Of a stretch of 64,000 nucleotides of DNA, positions 50,765 to 59,823 are shown piece by piece. Within the stretch, counting starts at the first letter, position 1, and the number at the start of each line of letters is the position of its first letter. A program made the translations under genes and the position numbers. The notes beneath the pieces are model-generated. The model had not been told where the DNA came from and did not search any database. It worked only from the letters and a program-made list of their open reading frames with translations. The stretch is taken from contig NZ_LMEC01000025.1 in NCBI RefSeq assembly GCF_001425265.1, forward strand, positions 248,305 through 312,304, read 5' to 3'. This DNA is from Massilia sp. Root418. GTDB lineage: Bacteria; Pseudomonadota; Gammaproteobacteria; Burkholderiales; Burkholderiaceae_D.

Positions 50765-51715
50765 TTAGTCGATGAACAGGGAGATCACGGAATCGCCCTT
50801 GATGATGCGTTTGAACGTTTCGGCCAGCAGCGGTGCGCAGGTCAGCTGACGGATCTTGCCGCAGGCTTTGGCAGCCTCGGACAGCGGGATCGTGTCGGTG
50901 ACCACCAGTTCATCCAGCGAGGAGCCGGAGATGCGGTCGATCGCGGGGCCGGACAGCACGGCGTGGGTGCAATACGCCACCACTTTCTTGGCGCCGCGCT
51001 CTTTCAGCACTTCGGCAGCCTTCACCAGGGTGCCGGCGGTGTCCACCATGTCATCCATGATGACGCAGTTGCGGCCTTCGACTTCGCCGATGATGTTCAT
51101 CACCTCGGAGACGTTGGCTTTCGGGCGGCGCTTGTCGATGATGGCCAGGTCGCAGCCCAGGCGTTTTGCCAGGGCGCGGGCGCGGACCACGCCGCCGACG
51201 TCGGGCGACACGACCAGCAGGTCTTCATTGTCCTTCTTCTGCAGGTCGCCCAGCAGGATGGGGGAAGCGTAGATGTTATCGACTGGAATATCGAAGAAGC
51301 CCTGGATCTGGTCCGCGTGCAGGTCCATGATCAGGACGCGCTCAACGCCGGCGCTTTCCAGCATGTTGGCTACCACTTTGGCCGAGATCGCAACGCGCGC
51401 CGAGCGTGGGCGGCGGTCCTGGCGGGCGTAACCGAAGTAAGGGATGGCGGCAGTGATACGGCCTGCGGAGGCGCGTTTCAGTGCATCGACCATCAAAATC
51501 AGTTCCATCAGGCTATCGTTGGTCGGTGCGCAGGTCGATTGCAGCACGAACACGTCTTTACCACGAACGTTTTCGTTGATTTCGACCATGACTTCGCCGT
51601 CCGAGAATTTCGAGACGACTGCTTTGCCGAGAGGAATGCCGAGGTTTTTTGCGACTCCTTCAGCCAGCGCAGGATTAGCGTTGCCGGTAAAAACCATCAG
51701 GTTTTCGTAAGCCAT
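50765..51715 (-). CDS. prs: Ribose-phosphate pyrophosphokinase
   Basis: A 316-residue PRPP synthetase. It has the FVLQSTCAPTNDSLMELIL block, the PYFGYARQDRR ATP-binding region, the catalytic flexible-loop DLHADQIQGFFDIPVDN, and the PRPP loop DDMVDTAGTLVKAAE. It supplies PRPP to nucleotide, His and Trp synthesis. The minus-strand tRNA-Gln lies 143 bases upstream and the two may share a transcript. Confidence 0.97.
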   Translation of the reverse strand: MAYENLMVFTGNANPALAEGVAKNLGIPLGKAVVSKFSDGEVMVEINENVRGKDVFVLQSTCAPTNDSLMELILMVDALKRASAGRITAAIPYFGYARQDRRPRSARVAISAKVVANMLESAGVERVLIMDLHADQIQGFFDIPVDNIYASPILLGDLQKKDNEDLLVVSPDVGGVVRARALAKRLGCDLAIIDKRRPKANVSEVMNIIGEVEGRNCVIMDDMVDTAGTLVKAAEVLKERGAKKVVAYCTHAVLSGPAIDRISGSSLDELVVTDTIPLSEAAKACGKIRQLTCAPLLAETFKRIIKGDSVISLFID

Positions 51716-51858
51716 GGGGAGTCCCAGAGAAGTAAGCGTTGATATCTTGATTGATCGCCGGACAAACCGCTATCCGGCGCTGCGAGCTTCGGCGCCGTGG
51801 GCACCTGTATTTTATCTTGACTGGACGCTGATGCATCGACAGACCCAAGAAAAATGAG

Positions 51859-51935
51859 TGGCAGGGGAACAAGGATTCGAACCTTGGTATGCTGGAATCA
51901 AAATCCAGTGCCTTAACCAGCTTGGCGATTCCCCT
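51859..51935 (-). tRNA. tRNA-Gln (anticodon TTG)
   Basis: A 77-nt cloverleaf with encoded CCA: 7-bp acceptor (AGGGGAA/TTCCCCT), D arm GCC/GGC, anticodon stem CTGGA/TCCAG with loop TTTTGAT (anticodon TTG), 5-base variable region and T arm CAAGG/CCTTG with TTCGAAT. Discriminator G. Its place between ispE and prs is typical of Betaproteobacteria. Confidence 0.95.
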
Positions 51936-51970
51936 GCTGTAACTTGCTGCTTGTCGTTACGACGGCGATT

Positions 51971-51998
51971 ATTATACTACCGAACTAACGAAAAGCAA
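51971..51998 (-). promoter_or_regulatory. Sigma-70 promoter of tRNA-Gln (and probably prs)
   Basis: On the minus strand, TTGCTT, a 16-base spacer and a perfect TATAAT end 36 bases before the mature 5' end of tRNA-Gln, leaving a short leader. The AT-rich gap upstream supports this. Confidence 0.65.
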
Positions 51999-52012
51999 AA
52001 TCTTTTTTTCCA

Positions 52013-52888
52013 TCACAACATCTTGAAGACCGGATGCCGCTTCAGCGCTTTGGCCTTCCAGGCAGTCCAGACACCCTGCGCTCTTTCGAGTACCGCATCG
52101 GCCTGGCCTTCATCTGCAAAGGCACAAAACACACAAGCACCGGAACCAGTCATCCTGGCATCTCCGTAAGCTCCCAGCCATTCTATCGCCTTTGCCACCG
52201 GCGGGTAAATACTGGACGCTACTTGTTGCAAATCATTCTTGCCAAACTGCTTCAAATCTTTTCGATTTTCGTAGTGGCTGGAAAAGTCCGTTATTATGAT
52301 AGGCTCGGTGTTCCTTGTCAAATACTCCGAGCAAAATATTTCCGCCGTGGGCACCCCCACGCCGGGCTCGATAACAACATACCAACAGTCCGGCGCCTCC
52401 AGCGGCTGCAGCGCTTCGCCCACGCCTTCGGCAAAGGCAGTCTGGCCGTAGATAAAGAACGGGATGTCCGCGCCCAGCGGCAGGCCCAGCGCCATCAGCT
52501 CCACCTGGCTCAAGCCGGCGTTCCACAGCGCGTTCAGCGCCATCAGCGTGGTGGCCGCGTCGGACGAGCCGCCGCCCAGGCCGCCGCCCATGGGCAGCAC
52601 CTTCTCCACCGTGATATCGGCGCCGTGCAGCACGCCGCTGCGGCGCTGCGCTTCGGCCTGCAGCAGCCTGGCCGCGCGGATCACCAGGTCCTGCTGCTCC
52701 GGCACGCCGGGAATATCGTTGGTGCGGCGCAGCTGGCCGTCCGCGCGCACGCGGATGTGCAGCACGTCGCTGCGGTCGATCAGCTGGAAGGCGGTCTGCA
52801 GCAGGTGGTAGCCGTCGGCACGGCGCCCGTTCACGTGCAAAAACAGATTCAGTTTGGCCGGGGCCGGCAGGTTATTCAGTTCGGTCAT
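52013..52888 (-). CDS. ispE: 4-diphosphocytidyl-2-C-methyl-D-erythritol kinase
   Basis: A 291-residue GHMP kinase. Phosphate-binding loop PMGGGLGGGSSDAATTL is complete, the N-terminal motif is PAKLNLFLHVNGRRADGYH, and the C-terminal MTGSGACVF is intact. It phosphorylates CDP-ME in the non-mevalonate isoprenoid pathway. 25 bases after lolB. Confidence 0.95.
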   Translation of the reverse strand: MTELNNLPAPAKLNLFLHVNGRRADGYHLLQTAFQLIDRSDVLHIRVRADGQLRRTNDIPGVPEQQDLVIRAARLLQAEAQRRSGVLHGADITVEKVLPMGGGLGGGSSDAATTLMALNALWNAGLSQVELMALGLPLGADIPFFIYGQTAFAEGVGEALQPLEAPDCWYVVIEPGVGVPTAEIFCSEYLTRNTEPIIITDFSSHYENRKDLKQFGKNDLQQVASSIYPPVAKAIEWLGAYGDARMTGSGACVFCAFADEGQADAVLERAQGVWTAWKAKALKRHPVFKML

Positions 52889-52913
52889 GCGCTAAGGTCG
52901 CTTGCGGTGATGG

Positions 52914-53555
52914 CTATTGGGGTGCGTCGAGGACAATGCGGATGGCCATCTCGTCCAGCTGGCCGACCGCGCCGTGCTCGGCGTCGATGCGCTTGGGCCG
53001 CGGCGGCGCGCCGGGGGCGCCGTCCTGCCAGGTCACATAGGTGATGCGCCAGCCGTCGGCGGTGGTGACGGTGTTGGCGGCCGGGGTGGCTACGAAGCGC
53101 CGGCCGCCGGCCGTGGTGGCGTAGCCCTGCAGCCATTCGCGCAGGCCGGCCACCGGCAAAGTCCAGCCCAGCGTTTGCGCGCTCAGCGCGCCGATGTCGG
53201 GCGCGCGGCGCGGCGGCTTGCCGCTCTCGGTGAGCACCGCTTCCTGCGGCGTCACGCTGATGGTGGCCACGGTCTGGTACAGCGGCGGGGCGGTAATGGC
53301 GACGTCGGTGCGGTCCGGGCTCTGTTCCCAGGTGAAGCGCACATGGCTGGCATCCTGCTTGCCGTCCCGGCTGTAGGTGACGGACAGCTTGCCGGCCAGT
53401 TCCAGCGTGTCGCGGTAGGGCGCGACGGCCGCGCCGGGGGCCGGCGGCACGGTGGCCGCGGCGCCGCGCGGCGCCCCGCCCAGGCTGGCGCAGCCGCCCA
53501 GCAGCAGGCTCAGGCCGGCCGCGCTCATCATCATGGCTATGGATGCGCTGCGCAT
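52914..53555 (-). CDS. lolB: Outer-membrane lipoprotein LolB
   Basis: A 213-residue lipoprotein: signal peptide with lipobox LLLGGC (Cys about 22) and LolB beta-barrel features (LAGKLSVTYSRDGKQDASHVRF, in part, and TLGWTLPVAGLREWLQG). It accepts lipoproteins from LolA and inserts them in the outer membrane. The start shares TGATG with the TPR gene stop. Confidence 0.9.
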   Translation of the reverse strand: MRSASIAMMMSAAGLSLLLGGCASLGGAPRGAAATVPPAPGAAVAPYRDTLELAGKLSVTYSRDGKQDASHVRFTWEQSPDRTDVAITAPPLYQTVATISVTPQEAVLTESGKPPRRAPDIGALSAQTLGWTLPVAGLREWLQGYATTAGGRRFVATPAANTVTTADGWRITYVTWQDGAPGAPPRPKRIDAEHGAVGQLDEMAIRIVLDAPQ

Positions 53556-55348
53556 CACAGGCTCGTATTCAGGCGCGCCAACGTGCTTTTCAGCGCGTCG
53601 TTCTGCGGGTCCTTGGCGCGCGCCTCGCGCCACAGTTTTTGCGCGCCGCCCTGGTCGCCCTGCGCCCACAGCACTTCGCCCAGGTGCACGGCGATCTCGG
53701 GATCGTTGCGCAGGGTGTAGGCTTGGCGCAGTGTCGCCTCGGCTTCCTTCAGGCGGCCCTGGCGGTACTGCACCCAGCCCATGCTGTCCATGATGAAGGG
53801 ATCGTTGGGCGCCATTTGCAGGGCCTTCTCCACCAAGGTGTAGGCTTCGTCCAGGCGCTGGTTGCGGTCGGCCAGCGAGTAGCCCAGCGCGTTGTAGGCG
53901 TGGTGGTTGTCCGGCGCGATCTCCATCACCTTGCGCAAGCTGGTTTCCATCAGCTCCGTCTTGCCCAGCTTCTCGGCCGCCAGGGCGAAGTCGTACAGCA
54001 GGTCCGGGCTGTTCGGATAGCGCAGCACGCCGTCTTCCAGCACGGCGTAGGCATCGTTGCCGCGGCCCGCGTCGCGCAGCAGCTGGGCGTCGGTCTGCGC
54101 CACCTGGGCCAGTTCGGCCGGATCCTCGCTCTTGATGTCGGCCAGCTGCTTGCGGCCGCCGTCCAGGTCGCCCATGCGGGCGGCCAGCTGGGCGCGCTTG
54201 AGCTTCACGGTCAGCAGCAGGCGCGGCTCGCCGCTGTCGATCTGTTCCAGCCAGGCCTGGGCGGCGGCGTAGTCGCCGCGCTCCTCGGCGATCTGGGACA
54301 GGATCAGCAGGGCCTTGGTCGGGTCGCGCTCGTCGCCGCCCTCCTTGTCCACCACTTCCACGAAATGCTTGAAATAGCCCTCCGCGGCGGCCACGTCGTT
54401 GCCCTGCATGGACATGATGCCCAGCGCGTACAAGGTGGCGGGGTTGTCGGGCTGGCTCTTGAGCAGGAGCTGGAACTGCTCGCGCGCCCGGTCGTACTGC
54501 TTCTGCTCCACCAGCATGCGCGCGTAGGCCGAGCGCACTTCGCGCGAATTGGGGTATTTGGCCAGGAAGGCGTTCACCATCTTGGTCACGGCGTCCGCGT
54601 CCGGCGTCACTTGCGCCATGGTCAGCAGGGCCAGCTCGGAATCGGGTTTGATGCGCATGGCCTGCTGCGCTTCCCTGGCGGCGCGTTCGGCGTCGCCGTT
54701 GGCGTGGGCGCCCTGGGCCAGCACCAGATGGGACTCCAGCGATTGGCCGTACGGCGCCAGCACGCGCTCCATCAGCGCAAAGGCGGCGGCCTTGTCCTTG
54801 GCGCGCAGCAGGAACTGCTGCATCTGGAACATGGCCAGGCCGCGCGAATTGGCCGGCGCGGCCTTCAGGCGCTGCGCGAACACCTGCTCCGCTTCGCTCA
54901 GGTCGTCGCCCAGCACCGAGAAGCCGAGGAAATACTGCGCCGCCTCGTCCGATTCCGGCGCCAGCTCGCGCCACAGGCGGATGGCCGCCATGGCTTCGCC
55001 GCCCTGCTTGGCCGCCAGCGCCATTTCCGCCGAACGCTGGGCTAAGCGCGGGTCGCGCGTCTGCTGGGCCAGCACCATCATGGTCACATAGGCGCTCTGC
55101 CATTGGCCGCGCTTGAAGTCCAGCTCCGCCTTGGTGAGCTTGTAGAACAGGTCGCTGGTCAGCTCCACGCTGGGCAGCGGCTCGGTCGCTTGCACGGCTG
55201 CCGCCGCAGCCACCGCCTGCACCGCCGGGGTGTCCTGGGCTGGCGCCGGCGGCGCGGGCTGGCCGGGCGCGTCTGCCTGTTTTTGCGGCACAACGGAGCA
55301 AGCGGAAAGCACTGCGGAGAGGGTTACAATGACGAGTGCGTTTTTCAA
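53555..55348 (-). CDS. Tetratricopeptide-repeat lipoprotein
   Basis: A 597-residue protein. Signal peptide with lipobox LSA-C at about residue 17 (MKNALVIVTLSAVLSAC), a Pro/Ala linker, and TPR helices from about 65 to the end (e.g. NPATLYALGIMSMQGNDVAAAEGYF, in part). The C-terminal four repeats are the clearest. It always precedes lolB in Burkholderiales; the partner is unknown, possibly the outer-membrane assembly machinery. Confidence 0.85.
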   Translation of the reverse strand: MKNALVIVTLSAVLSACSVVPQKQADAPGQPAPPAPAQDTPAVQAVAAAAAVQATEPLPSVELTSDLFYKLTKAELDFKRGQWQSAYVTMMVLAQQTRDPRLAQRSAEMALAAKQGGEAMAAIRLWRELAPESDEAAQYFLGFSVLGDDLSEAEQVFAQRLKAAPANSRGLAMFQMQQFLLRAKDKAAAFALMERVLAPYGQSLESHLVLAQGAHANGDAERAAREAQQAMRIKPDSELALLTMAQVTPDADAVTKMVNAFLAKYPNSREVRSAYARMLVEQKQYDRAREQFQLLLKSQPDNPATLYALGIMSMQGNDVAAAEGYFKHFVEVVDKEGGDERDPTKALLILSQIAEERGDYAAAQAWLEQIDSGEPRLLLTVKLKRAQLAARMGDLDGGRKQLADIKSEDPAELAQVAQTDAQLLRDAGRGNDAYAVLEDGVLRYPNSPDLLYDFALAAEKLGKTELMETSLRKVMEIAPDNHHAYNALGYSLADRNQRLDEAYTLVEKALQMAPNDPFIMDSMGWVQYRQGRLKEAEATLRQAYTLRNDPEIAVHLGEVLWAQGDQGGAQKLWREARAKDPQNDALKSTLARLNTSL

Positions 55349-55444
55349 AGGATAGTCCTGATGGTCGGAAACTAGCCCTGATTTTACGCCAAGCCACCGC
55401 CATCGTCCGTTTGCAGGTGTAACGAAGTTTATTTAAGAGTATTC

Positions 55445-56287
55445 ATGCCAGAATTGCCAGAAGTCGAAGTCACCCGGCGCGGGGTGGCGCCCCATATCGA
55501 AGGCCGCACCGTGCGCGGCGTGGTGCTGCGGCGCAGCGGGCTGCGCTGGCCCTTCCCGGCCGGCCTGGAAGAGGCGCTGGCGGGACGCAAGGTGGCGGCC
55601 ACCGGGCGGCGCGGCAAATACCTGCTGCTGCAGTTCGAGCACGGCACGCTGATCATCCACCTCGGCATGTCCGGCCATTTGCGCGTGCTGCCGACGGACG
55701 TTCCGCCGCAAAAGCACGACCATTTCGATCTCGTGGTGGACGCGGACGCGGCCGGACAGGCCGCGCAGGTGCTGCGCATGACCGATCCGCGCCGCTTTGG
55801 CGCCGTGCTGTGGCACGCCAGGGCGGACGGCGCGCTGGAAGAACACCTGCTGCTGCGCGGCCTGGGCGTGGAGCCGCTGGAAGCGGCCTTCACGGGCGAG
55901 CTGCTGCACCGCATGACGCGCACGCGCGGCGCCGCGGTCAAGCAGGTGCTGCTGGCGGGCGATATCGTGGTAGGCGTAGGCAATATCTACTGCTCGGAGA
56001 GCCTGTTCCGCGCCGGCATCAATCCGAAGACGCCGGCCCGCCGCATCAGCCTGGCGCGCTACCAGAAGCTGGCGCAAGCCATCCGCGATGTGCTGGCCGA
56101 GGCCATTGTCCAGGGCGGCAGCACGCTGCGCGACTTTATCAGCGTCAATGGCCAGTCCGGTTACTTCCAGCAGAGCTATTTCGTCTATGATCGTAGCGGC
56201 ATGCCTTGCCGCGTGTGCGGCACCCCGGTGCGCCAGGTCAAGCAGGGACAGCGTTCCACCTTCTATTGTGTGCAGTGCCAGAAATAA
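55445..56287 (+). CDS. mutM: Formamidopyrimidine-DNA glycosylase
   Basis: A 280-residue Fpg. Catalytic Pro2 and Glu3 are in MPELPEVE; the DNA-binding helix-two-turn-helix and GNIYCSESLFRAGINP are intact; the C-terminal zinc finger is CRVCG-x16-CVQC. It excises 8-oxoguanine and lyases the site. Divergent from the TPR gene, nine bases ahead of the dynamin gene. Confidence 0.97.
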   Translation: MPELPEVEVTRRGVAPHIEGRTVRGVVLRRSGLRWPFPAGLEEALAGRKVAATGRRGKYLLLQFEHGTLIIHLGMSGHLRVLPTDVPPQKHDHFDLVVDADAAGQAAQVLRMTDPRRFGAVLWHARADGALEEHLLLRGLGVEPLEAAFTGELLHRMTRTRGAAVKQVLLAGDIVVGVGNIYCSESLFRAGINPKTPARRISLARYQKLAQAIRDVLAEAIVQGGSTLRDFISVNGQSGYFQQSYFVYDRSGMPCRVCGTPVRQVKQGQRSTFYCVQCQK

Positions 56288-56296
56288 GAGGGAAGC

Positions 56297-58225
56297 ATGG
56301 TCAGGGATCTTGAACAGTACAGTGCGTGGCGCCAGGGCGTGGTGGTGGCGCTGCAGCAGTACCAGGCGTGGCTGCACGGCGTGGAGCTGGCCGACGCGGC
56401 CACCGAGCAGCGCGTGGCACGCACCCTGGCGCGGCTGGCCGACGACAAGCTGTCGGTGGCCTTCGTGGCCGAATTCTCGCGCGGCAAATCCGAACTGATC
56501 AACTCCATCTTCTTTGCCGATTACGGCCAGCGCATCCTGCCCTCGGCGGCCGGCCGCACCACCATGTGCCCCACCGAACTGCTGTACGACCCGGCCTGGC
56601 CGGCCTGCATCCGCCTGCTGCCGATTGAAACGCGGGCCGAGAACCTGTCCACCAGCGACTACCGCGACAACGCATCGGCCTGGACCATGCTGCCGCTGGA
56701 CCTGGACGCCCCCGCCGCCATGCACGAGGTGTTCCGCCAGGTGAGCCTGACGCGCCACGTGAGCGTGGAGGAAGCCAAGCGCTACGGCCTGTACGACGAG
56801 GACGACCCGGACATGCCGGTGACGCTGGACGACGACGGCCTGGTGGAAATTTCGCTGTGGCGCCACGCCATCATCAACTTTCCGCACCCGCTGCTCAAAC
56901 AGGGCCTGGTGATCCTGGACACGCCGGGCCTGAACGCCATCGGCACCGAGCCGGAGCTGACCCTGAACCTGATCCCGCACGCGCACGCGGTGCTGTTCAT
57001 CCTGGCGGCCGACACCGGCGTGACCAAGAGCGACATCGAGGTGTGGCGCAAGCACATCGGCAACGGCGCGGGCCGCCTGGTGGTGCTCAACAAGATCGAC
57101 AGCATGTGGGACGAGCTGCGCAGCGACGCCGAGGTGAACGCCGAGATCGCGCGCCAGCAGGAGCATGCGGCGCACATGCTGGCCCTGGAGCCGCGCCAGG
57201 TGTTTCCCGTGTCGGCGCAGAAGGCGCTGGTGGGCAAGATCAACAGCGATGCGGCGCTGCTGGAAAAGAGCCGCCTGGGCCTGCTGGAAAAGGCGCTGTT
57301 CAACGAGCTGATCCCGGCCAAGAAGGAGATCGTGCGCAAGCAGCTGGCGCACGAACTGGGCACGCTGAGCGGTGCGCAGCAGGCGCTGGTGGCGGCGCGC
57401 TTGCGCGGCATCATGGAGCAGCTGCACGAGCTGAAAAGCCTGCGCGGCAAGAACCAGAGCGTGGTGGCCCACATGATGCGCCGCATCGACGTGGAGAAGA
57501 AGGAATTCGACAGCAGCCTGTTCAAGCTGCAGGCCACGCGCGCGGTGTTCACCCGCCTGTCCACCGAGCTGTACACCAGCCTGGGCATGGACATCCTGCG
57601 TGACCATGTGCTGGGCGTGCGCGCCGCCATGGACCGCAGCCGCTTTTCCACCGGCATGCGGGAGGCGGTGAAGGTCTTCTTCGACAACATCAAGCGCGAC
57701 TTGCAGGCCGCGGAGCACAAGACCACCGAGATCCGCGAGATGATGGAGGTAATGTACCGCAAGTTCTCCAGCGAGCATGGGCTCACGCTGGCGCCGCCGA
57801 TGGCGTTTTCGCTGGACCGCTACCGCGACGAGATTGCCGATATCGAGGACGTTTATGATGCGCAGTTCGGCACCGTGACCTTGCTCATGACCAGCCGCGT
57901 GGTGCTGATGGAGCGCTTCTTCGACTCCATCGCGTCGGCGGTGAAGCGCTGCTTCAAGGCGGCCAATGCGGACGCGGAAGCGTGGCTGAAGGTGATCATG
58001 GCGCCGCTGGAGGCGCAGATCCGCCAGCACAAGGACCAGCTCAAGCACCGCCTGGCGTCGATCCAGCGCATCCATGATGCGACCGACAGCCTGGAGCAGA
58101 AGATCGAAGCCTTCGAGCGCAGCCAGGGAGAACTGGAACAGCTCAAGGCGCGGCTCACCGAGCTTTCGGGCAATATCAGCATCGCCATTCACGCGGAGTT
58201 CGTGGCGCTCGACGCCGCCGCGTAA
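56297..58225 (+). CDS. Dynamin-like GTPase between mutM and mutY
   Basis: A 642-residue dynamin-superfamily protein. G1 is AEFSRGKS at residues 58-65 (Ala in place of the first Gly, as in the AEFSRGKS-type bacterial subfamily), G2 is likely T88/T89 or T93, G3 is DTPG at 208-211 and G4 is NKID at 265-268. The rest is helical, with long charged helices (about 330-470 and 570-642) typical of bacterial dynamin-like stalks; no clear transmembrane paddle is seen. It starts nine bases after mutM with a GAGGGA ribosome site, so it is in the mutM transcript. Function unknown. Confidence 0.85.
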   Translation: MVRDLEQYSAWRQGVVVALQQYQAWLHGVELADAATEQRVARTLARLADDKLSVAFVAEFSRGKSELINSIFFADYGQRILPSAAGRTTMCPTELLYDPAWPACIRLLPIETRAENLSTSDYRDNASAWTMLPLDLDAPAAMHEVFRQVSLTRHVSVEEAKRYGLYDEDDPDMPVTLDDDGLVEISLWRHAIINFPHPLLKQGLVILDTPGLNAIGTEPELTLNLIPHAHAVLFILAADTGVTKSDIEVWRKHIGNGAGRLVVLNKIDSMWDELRSDAEVNAEIARQQEHAAHMLALEPRQVFPVSAQKALVGKINSDAALLEKSRLGLLEKALFNELIPAKKEIVRKQLAHELGTLSGAQQALVAARLRGIMEQLHELKSLRGKNQSVVAHMMRRIDVEKKEFDSSLFKLQATRAVFTRLSTELYTSLGMDILRDHVLGVRAAMDRSRFSTGMREAVKVFFDNIKRDLQAAEHKTTEIREMMEVMYRKFSSEHGLTLAPPMAFSLDRYRDEIADIEDVYDAQFGTVTLLMTSRVVLMERFFDSIASAVKRCFKAANADAEAWLKVIMAPLEAQIRQHKDQLKHRLASIQRIHDATDSLEQKIEAFERSQGELEQLKARLTELSGNISIAIHAEFVALDAAA

Positions 58226-58226
58226 C

Positions 58227-58310
58227 GGCGGGTTACGTCGCTGCGCTCCTGACCCGCCCTACGGGCCTGTGCATCCGTAGGGCGGGTCAGGCGGCACACC
58301 GTAACCCGCC
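58227..58310. repeat. REP pair (BIME) between the dynamin-like gene and mutY
   Basis: Two inverted REP units in the opposite arrangement to the copy at 25484: ggcgggttacg, 11 bases, ctgacccgccctacgg (58249-58264), then ccgtagggcgggtcag (58275-58290), nine bases, cgtaacccgcc. The unit differs by gggtcag in place of gggttag. It follows the stop codon of the GTPase by one base and covers most of the 112-base gap before mutY. Confidence 0.85.
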
Positions 58311-58337
58311 AACCACCGCCGCAACACAAGGAACAGA

Positions 58338-59489
58338 ATGAAACGTTTGACCCATCCGCTCACGCCTGAAAGCCCGGCGGATTACACCGATCCCACCTTT
58401 TCCGCCGACCTGATCGCCTGGCAACACCAGCACGGCCGCCACACGCTGCCGTGGCAGAACACGCGCGACGCCTACCTGGTGTGGCTGTCCGAGATCATGC
58501 TGCAGCAGACCCAGGTATCGGCCGTGCTGGGCTATTACGCGCGCTTCCTGGAGCGCTTCCCCACCCTGCGTTCGCTGGCCGAGGCGCCGGTGGAGGACGT
58601 GATGGCGCAGTGGAGCGGCCTGGGCTACTACACCCGCGCGCGCAACCTGCACAAGTGCGCGCAGCGCGTGGTAGCCGAGTACGGCGGCGTGTTCCCGTCC
58701 GACCCGGCGCTGCTGGCCGAGCTGCCCGGCATCGGCCGCTCCACGGCAGCCGCCATCGCCGCGTTTTCCAGCGGCGCGCGCGCGGCCATCATGGATGGCA
58801 ACGTCAAGCGCGTGTTCGCGCGCGTGTTCGGCATCGACGCTTATCCGGGCGAAAAGAAGGTGGAGCAGGCCATGTGGCTGCGCGCCGAGGCGCTGCTGCC
58901 CGAGCAAGGCATCGAGTCGTACACGCAGGGCTTGATGGACATGGGCGCCACGCTGTGCACGCGCAGCAGCCCGGACTGCGGCCGCTGCCCGATGCAGCCG
59001 CGCTGCGTGGCCTTCGCCACCGGCCGCACCAAGGAGCTGCCGGTGCGCAAGCCGAAGAAGGCCACGCCGGAAAAGCACGCCACCATGCTGGTGCTTATCG
59101 ACCGGGGCCAGGTGCTGCTGGAGCAGCGGCCCGCCACGGGGATCTGGGGCGGACTGCTGTCGCTGCCCGAGCTGGACGGCCACACGCTGGCCGGGGACGA
59201 CGACATTCCGCCGGCGGACGAGGCGGCGCTGCTGGCTGCGGTGACTATGTTCGGGGAGATGGAATCGCACGAGCGGCTGATGACGGTGACGCATGTGTTC
59301 ACGCACTACAAGCTGCACATCGCGCCGCTGCTGGTGACGCTGGCGAAGCGGGTCCCCTTCGCCGCCGGTGGCCGTCACGTCTGGCTGGACGCCTCCCGCG
59401 TGGCCGACGCCGCCCTGCCGGCGCCGATCAAGAAGCTGCTGCTGGAATTGCTGGGCGACAGCGCAGCCGCCCAGGCGCGCATGTTCTAG
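58338..59489 (+). CDS. mutY: A/G-specific adenine glycosylase
   Basis: A 383-residue MutY. The catalytic Glu lies in LSEIMLQQTQV; helix-hairpin-helix LPGIGRSTAAAI and catalytic Asp in MDGNVKR are intact. The [4Fe-4S] cluster motif is C-x6-C-x2-C-x5-C (CTRSSPDCGRCPMQPRC), and the C-terminal Nudix-like domain that recognises 8-oxoG spans about 240-370. It removes A mispaired with 8-oxoG. Overlaps the small gene on the other strand by four bases. Confidence 0.96.
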   Translation: MKRLTHPLTPESPADYTDPTFSADLIAWQHQHGRHTLPWQNTRDAYLVWLSEIMLQQTQVSAVLGYYARFLERFPTLRSLAEAPVEDVMAQWSGLGYYTRARNLHKCAQRVVAEYGGVFPSDPALLAELPGIGRSTAAAIAAFSSGARAAIMDGNVKRVFARVFGIDAYPGEKKVEQAMWLRAEALLPEQGIESYTQGLMDMGATLCTRSSPDCGRCPMQPRCVAFATGRTKELPVRKPKKATPEKHATMLVLIDRGQVLLEQRPATGIWGGLLSLPELDGHTLAGDDDIPPADEAALLAAVTMFGEMESHERLMTVTHVFTHYKLHIAPLLVTLAKRVPFAAGGRHVWLDASRVADAALPAPIKKLLLELLGDSAAAQARMF

Positions 59490-59737
59490 CCAAACAGCTT
59501 GCCAAGGCTGAATGCCACGGTGGCGATGCTGATGGTGGTGGCGAGAAACCACCTCAGCATGGCCGCCTCCAGCTTGGCAATGTCTTCCCGCACCGCGAGC
59601 ACATCGGCTTTGGTGGCATAGTTGGAAAGGATGGTTGCCACGTGCTGCTCAACGACGCGCAGCCGCGGCTCCAAACCCTCCAAGGCACCTAGCCGCCGAT
59701 CTACAGAATTGAACCGCTCTTTGGTTTCTTCGTCCAT
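59486..59737 (-). CDS. Small coiled-coil protein with C-terminal membrane anchor
   Basis: An 83-residue protein (start 59737, GGAGG upstream). It has a charged helical part (MDEETKERFNSVDRRLGALEG) with heptad-like spacing and a C-terminal hydrophobic helix (LRWFLATTISIATVAFSLGKLF). The layout resembles phage XhlA-type or DUF1640-like tail-anchored helical proteins, but I recognise no family. Its 3' end overlaps mutY by four bases. Confidence 0.7.
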   Translation of the reverse strand: MDEETKERFNSVDRRLGALEGLEPRLRVVEQHVATILSNYATKADVLAVREDIAKLEAAMLRWFLATTISIATVAFSLGKLFG

Positions 59738-59823
59738 GGCGCACCTCCGCCTGTTCATAATGCGCTGCGCAAGGACGATTATCAAGCGGACCGCGCACGG
59801 GGCTTGATGCGGATCAGATGATC

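Noticed and set aside
51859..51998. tRNA-Gln as an integration site for a mobile element
   Set aside because: Both sides carry the normal housekeeping genes (ispE and prs); no integrase or repeated tRNA end is seen.
55433..58192. A 919-codon minus-strand frame across mutM and the dynamin-like gene
   Set aside because: It crosses two well-identified plus-strand genes, has a biased composition and no recognisable domains.
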